Shown here one piece after another: positions 1-5,012 of a stretch of 5,012 nt of DNA; the first letter of the stretch is position 1; each line of letters begins with the position of its first letter. The position numbers and the translations under genes are program-made. Below the pieces are notes generated by a model. The model did not search any database. It saw only the letters and a list, made by a program, of their open reading frames with translations, and was not told the DNA's origin. The DNA is from Nostoc cf. edaphicum LEGE 07299 (lineage in GTDB: Bacteria > Cyanobacteriota > Cyanobacteriia > Cyanobacteriales > Nostocaceae): the NCBI RefSeq assembly GCF_015207245.1, contig NZ_JADEXF010000367.1:1-5012 (forward strand). The letters run 5' to 3'.

Positions 1-39
1 TGCTGGCTAATCGTTTTCAGAATATCATGTTAAAAGGTA

Positions 40-516
40 TCAATATTCAATAGCCGCAACTGAAATGCGGGAGTTGGCACGCTTAACATCCAGCCATTGT
101 TGTAAAATCAAAGCGGCTGCCTTGCGGTCAATTAAACCTTTATGGCGTGACGGGGAGCGGTTTTCAGCTATCAGCAGTTGCTCTGCTTGAAATGAAGTTA
201 ATCGCTCATCCATATATTCCACAGGCAGCTTTAGTGCTTTAGCAAGCCTTGTAGTAAATTTTTGAACTTGACGAGCCTGAAATCCTAGCGAGCCATCCAT
301 TGAATAAGGTAAGCCCATAACTAGAATTTGCACCTCACGTTCATTAACTATTTGTCGGATTCGCTCGACATCTTGCTCAAAAGATGCACGCTCAATTGTG
401 GTGATACCCGTGGCAATTAAACCCGTGCGATCGCACCCAGCCACACCAATCCGCTTGCGACCAAAATCTAGTCCCAAGGCTGAAATAAACGGTTTTGGTT
501 GCTCTTGGGATATCAC
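40..516 (-). CDS. ruvX: RuvX/YqgF family pre-16S rRNA nuclease / putative Holliday junction resolvase
   Basis: This is a cytoplasmic nuclease of the RNase H-like YqgF/RuvX family. Family members help mature the 5' end of 16S rRNA and were first proposed as Holliday junction resolvases. Counting 158 residues from the GTG at 516, the family motifs appear in order: LGLDFGRKRIGVA (about 14-26, metal-binding Asp17), GLPYSMDGS (68-76), YMDERLTS (101-108, with Glu104) and GLIDRKAAALILQQWLD (127-143, Asp130). The three acidic active-site positions are therefore intact. The family is usually about 140 residues, so only short tails are extra. I chose GTG 516 over the in-frame ATG at 537 because AGGAGA lies 6 bases before the GTG, while the ATG has only a weak upstream match. 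The ATG would give 165 residues and a 20-base overlap with the GNAT gene. The GTG begins one base after that gene's stop, which suggests translational coupling. The family call is very secure; the exact start is less so. Confidence 0.95.
   Translation of the reverse strand: MISQEQPKPFISALGLDFGRKRIGVAGCDRTGLIATGITTIERASFEQDVERIRQIVNEREVQILVMGLPYSMDGSLGFQARQVQKFTTRLAKALKLPVEYMDERLTSFQAEQLLIAENRSPSRHKGLIDRKAAALILQQWLDVKRANSRISVAAIEY
427..434. repeat. HIP1 octamer
   Basis: A perfect GCGATCGC palindrome lies within ruvX. This highly iterated palindrome is a hallmark of many cyanobacterial genomes. It supports the taxonomic reading and has no assigned local function. Confidence 0.85.
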
Positions 517-517
517 A

Positions 518-1774
518 CTAATTCTCCTGCTGTCCATCTGCTGATTCAGTAATCGGCGATGTTTCTATGCTAGGGTTTTTTACCGAAAAGTTAATCGGTT
601 CTGGCTTGCTTGGCAGAGGTTTATCTGACGATGGCAACTTTCCTGGTTGTATCCATGACATTCCACCTGGTATAGGTTTACGAGTTGGTTGTAAACCTTG
701 TAGCATATCAGTCCACTGAATTCCTTCTAAGGAAACGAATTTCGACTCTCGTAGCTTGTGCCACACAGAGCGAGACATCACTAATGTATGTTCTATCCGT
801 TTTGCCCCAATTCGCTCCAAATATTCTTCTCGCTCTGCTTGATAGTCTGAGGAGGCTAGTTGTAACCCTTGTTGGGGAAAATCTTGGGCAATGCGAGCCA
901 GTTGAGACAGTAATTCTGGATAAAGCCAGGTGTAAGCAGGATGAACTGTCAGCGTTGCTACATGGGGAACTTCACCCTTGCGATCGAGTTGCACCTGAAA
1001 ATAGCCGATCGCAGCTTTGCGTTGCGGTTCAAATACGTAACCACTGACTACTTCTGTTTTGGTCAGCCATTGCTTCACTGCATCAGTTAAAGCGCCAAAC
1101 AAACTGGTTTTAAAGTCGCGGGTATTGCGGTCAAAAACCTGACGCACCAAAGGTGGCATTGATGCCGTATCTAGTTGATATAGCAACTGGGCATCAGCAT
1201 TACTTATAGGCAAGAGGTTGGGCAAGTCTGGCTCTGCTTGTGCCAATTCAGCCAGTAATTCTGGCCCAATTTCCCAGTATGTCATTTCTGCTAGACGCTG
1301 GAATCCATTTTGTCGATATAATGCCAGCGCCTCTATGTCATTGATATTAACTTCCAGTAACCAAGTACGAGCTTCCAAAATCGATTCAAAGCAATGACGC
1401 AAAAGTTGCGAACCTATTCCTTGTTTATCGACACCACGCTCTAGCAACACTCGATCGATACGCCAAGTGCTACGTGTGCGGTTAAAGGGTGACACTTGAA
1501 TCATTCCTAAAAGTATCCGCCCTTGCTCTGCGACAAAAGCACAGAGGCGATACTGTAGCGGGTTAGGAAACCAACTTAAAAATTTGAGTAATCCATACCA
1601 GCGACGCAGCCTTTGCATCTGGCTGATGGCAAAACCTGCTCCCTTCGGAGTAAGGGCTGCGAATGACTCTTGAGTTATGCGCTCAATTCCGTCCAGATCC
1701 CGATATTGGACTGGTCGGATAATAACGCTGAGGTTTCTGGGAAGTAATGAAGTCATTTTTATTCGAGCCGCCAT
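518..1774 (-). CDS. GNAT family N-acetyltransferase with a degenerate second GNAT-like lobe
   Basis: This 418-residue protein is predicted to be cytoplasmic and to use acetyl-CoA; its substrate cannot be told from sequence. Residues about 16-170 form a recognisable GNAT fold: the beta1/alpha1 start VIIRPVQYRDLDGIERI, the core strand LLGMIQVSP, the acetyl-CoA loop DKQGIGSQLL (116-125), and the closing block NDIEALALYRQNGF (145-158). The loop has Asp where Gln or Arg is usual, but keeps GxG. Residues about 186-335 look like a second, worn GNAT lobe: AAIGYFQVQLD, then HVATLTVHPAYTWLYPELL with no GxG loop, then EYLERIGAKRIEHTLVMSR. The last 50 residues are rich in Pro and Ser and probably disordered. 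Most single-domain GNATs are about 150-180 residues, so this is long. ATG 1774 has AAGG 4 bases upstream; ATG 1756 is an in-frame alternative. It overlaps or abuts ruvX downstream, probably in one transcript. Confidence 0.88.
   Translation of the reverse strand: MAARIKMTSLLPRNLSVIIRPVQYRDLDGIERITQESFAALTPKGAGFAISQMQRLRRWYGLLKFLSWFPNPLQYRLCAFVAEQGRILLGMIQVSPFNRTRSTWRIDRVLLERGVDKQGIGSQLLRHCFESILEARTWLLEVNINDIEALALYRQNGFQRLAEMTYWEIGPELLAELAQAEPDLPNLLPISNADAQLLYQLDTASMPPLVRQVFDRNTRDFKTSLFGALTDAVKQWLTKTEVVSGYVFEPQRKAAIGYFQVQLDRKGEVPHVATLTVHPAYTWLYPELLSQLARIAQDFPQQGLQLASSDYQAEREEYLERIGAKRIEHTLVMSRSVWHKLRESKFVSLEGIQWTDMLQGLQPTRKPIPGGMSWIQPGKLPSSDKPLPSKPEPINFSVKNPSIETSPITESADGQQEN
523..528 (-). promoter_or_regulatory. 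ribosome binding site of ruvX, inside the end of the GNAT gene
   Basis: On the minus strand AGGAGA occupies 528 to 523 and is followed after 6 bases by GTG at 516. It lies within the last codons of the upstream acetyltransferase gene, so a ribosome finishing that gene stops on top of it. It decides the ruvX start in favour of GTG 516 rather than ATG 537. Confidence 0.6.
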
Positions 1775-1982
1775 TTAGCCTTAACTAACTGCTCTTCAAA
1801 GGAAGGAACTGCTGCAATAATCTTAACTAGTTTCTGCTCTCTACTATTGTGCCAAAAGGGTGATTTTAGTAACTTAATACTTAAAAAGCAGAAAAAGCAG
1901 ACCTTGTGAGAACACCATTGGCATTGACCCAACAACATCTGCCCTTATTTTATTTGAATTTTGATTAAAATTTGTATATATT

Positions 1983-2195
1983 TTATAACCCTTGCCGAGA
2001 AACTAGCTTTTCAAAGTGGGCTTGGGTTTGATGGAGTAATTGGTGGCGACTATCTACCAGTGTTTGCTTCAGTGTTGGAACAAGATTACGAGCTTGCAGA
2101 GTCATGTGAAGTTGAAGATTGGCGACATATTCACTGAAATCTTGATTCACTTCATCTGCGCTCGCATCCGTTAATAAATTTGATTCCATTGCCAC
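1983..2195 (-). CDS. small protein of unknown function, 70 residues
   Basis: I do not recognise this protein. From GTG 2195 it has 70 residues, no cysteine, no membrane segment and no signal peptide. After a short acidic N-terminus (SNLLTDASADEVNQDFSEY) it looks almost wholly helical, with a Leu/Gln/His-rich amphipathic stretch (residues about 23-65), which suggests a helix that packs against a partner or itself. The start is chosen because AGGAGA at 2206-2201 stands 5 bases before the GTG. ATG 2189, two codons later, is the next best choice at 11 bases. The frame stays open upstream to ATG 2234 and TTG 2240, but neither has a clear ribosome binding site. It is separated from the outer-membrane gene by about 118 bases and from the GNAT gene by 208 bases, so it may be transcribed alone. 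The good ribosome binding site and protein-like composition favour a real gene. Confidence 0.62.
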   Translation of the reverse strand: MAMESNLLTDASADEVNQDFSEYVANLQLHMTLQARNLVPTLKQTLVDSRHQLLHQTQAHFEKLVSRQGL

Positions 2196-2200
2196 TGTGT

Positions 2201-2206
2201 TCTCCT
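2201..2206 (-). promoter_or_regulatory. ribosome binding site of the 70-residue protein
   Basis: AGGAGA reads 2206 to 2201 on the minus strand. It is 5 bases from GTG 2195 and 11 bases from ATG 2189. It lies inside the longer open frame, so it argues that the residues upstream of 2195 are not translated. Confidence 0.5.
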
Positions 2207-2297
2207 GTGTTAATCCTGTGCTGTCTCTCTTCATGACCAAAAACTATCACGTTGTTTGGACTAACTTCTTAATTTGCAATGAAGTTTAACGCTTCTT

Positions 2298-2314
2298 AGG
2301 GATAGCGTGTCCCT
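2298..2314 (-). terminator. short stem-loop directly after the outer-membrane gene, possible terminator
   Basis: On the minus strand AGGGA and TCCCT form a 5-bp stem around a 7-base loop (CACGCTA), starting at the last base of the TAA stop codon of the outer-membrane protein gene. No T-run follows (the next bases are AAGAAGCG), so it is not a standard intrinsic terminator. It may stabilise or process the 3' end, or be a remnant of a small palindromic repeat of the kind scattered through cyanobacterial genomes. Confidence 0.3.
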
Positions 2315-2802
2315 TAAAATCTTAAACCAACGCCACCTTGTACGGAGATAGCTGTACCACTGCTATCTCGGTAGGCATCAAAAGCAATAATGGCATTGCC
2401 AAAAAGGACAGTATTGCTATTTGGGATCATATAATCAATGCCCGGTTGTAAAGCAAAACTAATTTTATCGCCCACAGGAGAAGAACCACCACCAGCCAGC
2501 ACTAATCCAGCGCCCAGGTAGGCATCAGCTTGCCAGTTGAGGGGAAAATCGTAAGAAACCGTTGGTACAACAGCCGTATTATTTCCAATTAAAACTTGGG
2601 TGCGGAGTGAAATTGGTGCTTCCAAAAGCTTGTAGCGCCCCGCGATTACTCCCCCAAATTGGATACCATCGGTAAAACCAACAGTGGGGCCGATCCCAAT
2701 ATAACTGCCATAAGCTACTTGAGCTTGTGCTGGTTTAGTACTAACCAGACTCAAGACCAAACCAGCCCCCAAAACTGAAACCAAAGATGGAATATACTTC
2801 AT
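2314..2802 (-). CDS. secreted small beta-barrel-like outer-membrane protein
   Basis: The 162-residue product starts with a clear Sec signal peptide: Lys2, a hydrophobic core (about 6-21), and an AQA site at 25-27, so cleavage is likely before Gln28. The mature part is about 135 residues, rich in Gly, aromatic and alternating polar/apolar residues (YGSYIGIGPTVGFT; LNWQADAYLGAGLVLAGGG). It ends in GGVGLRF, with the C-terminal Phe typical of Gram-negative outer-membrane barrels. The length would suit about eight strands. The role is unknown; structural or small-pore functions are possible, and no catalytic motif is seen. ATG 2802 is preferred because AGGAG stands 6 bases upstream and it opens the signal peptide exactly. 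The in-frame ATG 2829 lies inside a heptamer repeat and would add nine residues (MTNWCEELV) that spoil the signal peptide. It follows the hglK-like gene on the same strand after a 152-bp repeat-filled gap; no convincing promoter is visible there. Confidence 0.8.
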   Translation of the reverse strand: MKYIPSLVSVLGAGLVLSLVSTKPAQAQVAYGSYIGIGPTVGFTDGIQFGGVIAGRYKLLEAPISLRTQVLIGNNTAVVPTVSYDFPLNWQADAYLGAGLVLAGGGSSPVGDKISFALQPGIDYMIPNSNTVLFGNAIIAFDAYRDSSGTAISVQGGVGLRF

Positions 2803-2808
2803 AACCAA

Positions 2809-2814
2809 CTCCTC
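2809..2814 (-). promoter_or_regulatory. ribosome binding site of the outer-membrane protein gene
   Basis: GAGGAG reads 2814 to 2809 on the minus strand, 6 bases before ATG 2802. Good spacing and a strong match fix the start at 2802 and make the upstream in-frame ATG at 2829 unlikely. Confidence 0.65.
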
Positions 2815-2820
2815 ACACCA

Positions 2821-2883
2821 ATTTGTCATTTGTCATTTGTCATTGGTAATTGGGCATGGGGCATGGGGCATTGGGCATAGGTT
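2821..2883. repeat. heptanucleotide tandem repeat array (STRR-like), nine units in register
   Basis: The plus strand divides into consecutive 7-mers without slippage: ATTTGTC three times, ATTGGTA, ATTGGGC, ATGGGGC twice, ATTGGGC and ATAGGTT. Two subfamilies (ATTTGTC and ATKGGGC) are joined by intermediate units that keep the 7-base phase, so the array looks like one diverging repeat rather than two unrelated ones. Short tandemly repeated heptamers of this sort are well known between genes in Nostoc and Anabaena. It lies 19 bases upstream of the outer-membrane gene start, where a 5' leader would be. Confidence 0.8.
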
Positions 2884-2884
2884 A

Positions 2885-2954
2885 TTCTCCTTTTCCCCTT
2901 GTCCCCTTTTCCCTTTGTCTCCTCATCCTCCTCTGCCCCTCTGCTCCCTCCATT
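2885..2954. repeat. pyrimidine-rich tract with an imperfect 16-bp tandem duplication
   Basis: On the plus strand 64 of 70 bases are pyrimidines. Within it, 2889-2904 (CCTTTTCCCCTTGTCC) and 2905-2920 (CCTTTTCCCTTTGTCT) are adjacent copies matching at 14 of 16 positions, followed by CT/CCTC-type repeats. The minus-strand transcript from hglK would be purine-rich here, with many GGAG and GAGG motifs that resemble ribosome binding sites. The tract starts directly after the hglK-like stop codon and runs into the heptamer array. No hairpin terminator for hglK is visible. Confidence 0.7.
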
Positions 2955-5012
2955 CTACGGGCAACGGGGATGAATTCCTCCTTGAGTACAAATGTACGCT
3001 AATTGCTTGGCATCTAAATTTTTAGCTTGAGAAAAATCAACCCCTTGAACTACGGCAGATACTGAGCCTAAATCTGGGGTTTGGACAAATTGATCTGCTG
3101 GATCTTGTTTGCTAGGAGCAAGAATTGCCCCCTTAAAATCTGCTCCAGCGACATTTGCCCCACGTAAATCTGCAAGACTCAGATCGGCATTTTGCAAGTT
3201 AACGTTTTCCATTTGGGCAGAACGTAAAACAACACCAGTTAAACGAGTGGCACTGAGGTTCGCATTGCTGAGATTAGCACGATCCAAATAAGCTCCTGAT
3301 AAATCTGCCCCTTGCCAATCAGTGTTAGTTAAGTTGGCAAAAGATAATTGCGTGCCGATGGCAGTGGCGCGACCTAAACGCGCTGCATACAGATTGGCTT
3401 CGTTCAATTTGGCATCGCCTAAATCTGCCCCAGTCAAGCTGGCTTTTTCCAAAACTGCGTTTCGCAGATCGGCTCCTACTAGTTGGGTGCTGTTGAGTTT
3501 AGCATCATATAGACGCGCGTTGGATAAGTTGGCTCTGTTAAGAGTGGCGCGACTCAAATCAATCCGGTTCATCAAGACGCGACTTAGGTTAGCATCAGTA
3601 AGATTGGCTTGCTGCAACTGAGCTTGGCTTAAATCAGCCATTACATCGTCATAGGTATCCCAACGTCCATCTTCACCCACACCCCGGAAGCGGCTACCCT
3701 TAAAGCTGGCTTGGTTAAGATTTGCAGATTTAAACTTAACTCCTGATAAATCAAGATTGTCCAGTACCAAGTTGAAGAAGGAACTTCCTGAAGTACCGCT
3801 TTGACCTAATTGGGTGCTACTAAGGTCAACACCCTCGATTTTTTTACCGCTGTAAACAGAGAGAATCTTGTTGATTGTCCTTTGGTTTCTTTGTAGCCGA
3901 CCTTGGCGTAATTCCCGCTCTTTGGTTGCAGTGCTACCCACAGATTCCAGTTCGCTCACCAAAAACTGATTCTTATTTTTTAGTTCCGGGATGGCTTGGG
4001 GCCCGACAGTTGTCAAAGCTTGTTGAATTGTATCCAAAAGGCTGGGGTTAGTTTCGCTAACTAATAAATCCGCCAGAAATTTAATCGATTGTGGGTCATT
4101 AAGACCACCTATAGCCAGAATTGTACTTTGGCGTTGCTCATTAGTCGCCCCAGAGCTGGGAGCTAATTGTTTGACAAGTTCAAGGAACTGGTCGCTGTTG
4201 ATTTTCTCGGTTGCTCGCTGGGATTGTTGAATTTGAATATAAACTTGAGTACCTATTAAAGTTGCCAACACAGCAGTCATACTCGTAAGCCCTACCCCAA
4301 ACAAAGTCAGATTAGGATTTTGCTGTATTCGTCGCCACAAATTAGGTGACTGGCTGGTTTCGACTGCCGCGAATTCTTCACCCTCCCGCTCTTCTTCTGC
4401 TTGATCGTTACCGTCAGCAGACTGAGCTTGTTTGTTGCTTAAGAGTGCATCGATTGTATAAGTACCTGCGAGTTGATCGTGTAGTGCGCGACGCCCCCGA
4501 CGTGATGGTAAGCCTATCCCTTCACCCACAATCATTAATAAAGATAAAAATGTAAATAATCCTAAATTCGGAAAAGCAAAGCTGTAGCGCCACAGCAGAT
4601 AGGCGATGGAAATGGGTACAGTCCAGCGCCCAACTCCTTCTCTAATTACAACTGCCCCCAATCCGGGCGGCTTCCCTTGCTCGTTGACAACCCGGACTTT
4701 TAACCAACGTTTCGGAATTGTGCTACCAGTCTTAGCTAATAAATATAATTGCCACCACGAAAGAGTTACAGGTGCTAACAGGGCGATTGTCCACAAAATA
4801 TTAGTCGGCCATGCAACGTTACGGATGCCATAGCTCACAGGTAGAGCTAGGGGTCTGGCGATCGCTCTTTCTGTGACTACCAGCACGGGGTTAAGCGGCA
4901 CTCGGTTCAGATCGCTTCTAGAATTGGCATAGACACCAATGCCGAAGGGAATCAACCCACTAGTCACCACTAGTGTGATTTCAGCCGCCCAAGCAGCGAA
5001 ACGCCTACTTGC
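2955..5012 (-). CDS. hglK: HglK-like RDD/pentapeptide-repeat membrane protein, 5' end outside the window
   Basis: In Anabaena, HglK is a cytoplasmic-membrane protein required to localise heterocyst glycolipids, with reported effects on septal junctions. At least 685 residues are visible here. Numbering from the in-frame GTG at 4970: an RDD membrane domain spans the window edge to about 175, with hydrophobic segments near 1-15, 57-78, 117-153 (possibly two helices) and its closing HDQLAGTYTI. Then come an acidic linker (about 189-200), a further membrane helix at 221-245, a HEAT-like helical stretch (277-345), and a basic helical linker (350-370). Pentapeptide repeats (A[D/N]Lxx) fill 378-427 and 445-619, split by an acidic insertion. 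A short tail with two Cys (660, 670) ends in HPRCP. GTG 4970 is not the real start: the frame stays open to 5012 and reads RRFAAWAAE, the conserved RDD opening. About 35 uninterrupted pentapeptides and a membrane N-terminus fit published HglK (727 residues, about 36 repeats). Other RDD/pentapeptide proteins exist, so the exact name is less sure than the architecture. Confidence 0.85.
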   Translation of the reverse strand, partial: ASRRFAAWAAEITLVVTSGLIPFGIGVYANSRSDLNRVPLNPVLVVTERAIARPLALPVSYGIRNVAWPTNILWTIALLAPVTLSWWQLYLLAKTGSTIPKRWLKVRVVNEQGKPPGLGAVVIREGVGRWTVPISIAYLLWRYSFAFPNLGLFTFLSLLMIVGEGIGLPSRRGRRALHDQLAGTYTIDALLSNKQAQSADGNDQAEEEREGEEFAAVETSQSPNLWRRIQQNPNLTLFGVGLTSMTAVLATLIGTQVYIQIQQSQRATEKINSDQFLELVKQLAPSSGATNEQRQSTILAIGGLNDPQSIKFLADLLVSETNPSLLDTIQQALTTVGPQAIPELKNKNQFLVSELESVGSTATKERELRQGRLQRNQRTINKILSVYSGKKIEGVDLSSTQLGQSGTSGSSFFNLVLDNLDLSGVKFKSANLNQASFKGSRFRGVGEDGRWDTYDDVMADLSQAQLQQANLTDANLSRVLMNRIDLSRATLNRANLSNARLYDAKLNSTQLVGADLRNAVLEKASLTGADLGDAKLNEANLYAARLGRATAIGTQLSFANLTNTDWQGADLSGAYLDRANLSNANLSATRLTGVVLRSAQMENVNLQNADLSLADLRGANVAGADFKGAILAPSKQDPADQFVQTPDLGSVSAVVQGVDFSQAKNLDAKQLAYICTQGGIHPRCP
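4858..4865. repeat. HIP1 octamer
   Basis: A second perfect GCGATCGC lies within the RDD-encoding part of the hglK-like gene. Near-matches carrying the CGATCG core also occur around 980, 1006 and 1452. Confidence 0.85.

Noticed and set aside
1..39. Start of a further minus-strand gene downstream of ruvX
   Set aside because: The only ATG (28 to 26) meets a stop after three codons, and no other start is visible before the window edge.
685..1047. Plus-strand open frame of 120 codons antisense to the acetyltransferase gene
   Set aside because: It lies wholly inside a gene with clear GNAT motifs, has no visible ribosome binding site and shows no protein-like motif. It is a shadow frame.
1957..1972. 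AT-only inverted repeat AATTTT-GATT-AAAATT downstream of the 70-residue gene
   Set aside because: A 6-bp A/T stem in an AT-rich gap is expected by chance and too weak to be called a terminator.
1775..1982. Possible promoter or terminator for the GNAT-ruvX pair in the 208-bp gap
   Set aside because: A TTGGCA-like box near 1850 has no -10 at suitable spacing. A GCAGA/TCTGC pair followed by T5 needs a loop of nearly 40 bases. The direct repeat of AAAAAGCAG is only two units. None is firm enough to annotate.
2821..2883. CRISPR array
   Set aside because: The units are 7 bases, contiguous and lack spacers; this is a simple tandem heptamer repeat.
2837..3025. Plus-strand open frame of 62 codons running from the repeats into the hglK-like gene
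   Set aside because: It is made of translated heptamers and the pyrimidine tract (Pro/Leu/Ser-rich) and then runs antisense to the HglK C-terminus.
3109..3621. Two plus-strand open frames (60 and 99 codons) rich in Leu, Ala, Arg and Lys
   Set aside because: They are antisense readings of the pentapeptide repeats; their regular composition comes from the 15-base periodicity of the opposite strand.
4346..4833. Two plus-strand open frames of 69 and 75 codons antisense to the RDD region
   Set aside because: No motifs and no start signals; the opposite strand encodes a well-formed membrane domain.

Overview
The window comes from a filamentous, probably heterocyst-forming cyanobacterium of the Nostoc/Anabaena group. 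Three things point there. It has two perfect HIP1 octamers (GCGATCGC). It has a non-coding stretch of heptanucleotide tandem repeats of the kind common in Nostoc-type genomes. Its largest gene is a membrane-anchored pentapeptide-repeat protein whose architecture matches HglK, which Anabaena needs to place heterocyst glycolipids. This assignment comes from reading the sequence; no database was searched.

All five supported genes lie on the minus strand. In transcription order (right to left) they are: a 5'-truncated hglK-like gene (5012 to 2955); a 152-bp gap filled with an in-register heptamer array and a pyrimidine-rich tract; a small secreted, probably outer-membrane beta-barrel protein (2802 to 2314); a short stem-loop at its stop codon; a 70-residue protein of unknown function (2195 to 1983); a 208-bp AT-rich gap; a two-lobed GNAT acetyltransferase (1774 to 518); and ruvX/yqgF (516 to 40). 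The last 39 bases hold no recognisable gene start.

The GNAT gene and ruvX form a tight pair. The GNAT stop codon lies one base before a GTG start for ruvX, and the ruvX ribosome binding site sits inside the last GNAT codons, so they are probably translationally coupled. Three of the genes have good Shine-Dalgarno-supported starts inside a longer open frame (ruvX, the 70-residue protein and the outer-membrane protein), so the longest frame is probably not the true protein in those cases.

The two right-hand genes concern the cell envelope (HglK-like membrane protein, outer-membrane protein) and the two left-hand genes concern nucleic-acid processing and acetylation. No clear functional link between the halves is visible. 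I found no convincing new multi-gene system. The points most worth a second look are the phase-locked heptamer array just upstream of the outer-membrane gene, the layered architecture of the HglK-like protein (RDD, HEAT-like segment, two pentapeptide blocks split by an acidic loop), and the GNAT protein with a degenerate second lobe coupled to ruvX.
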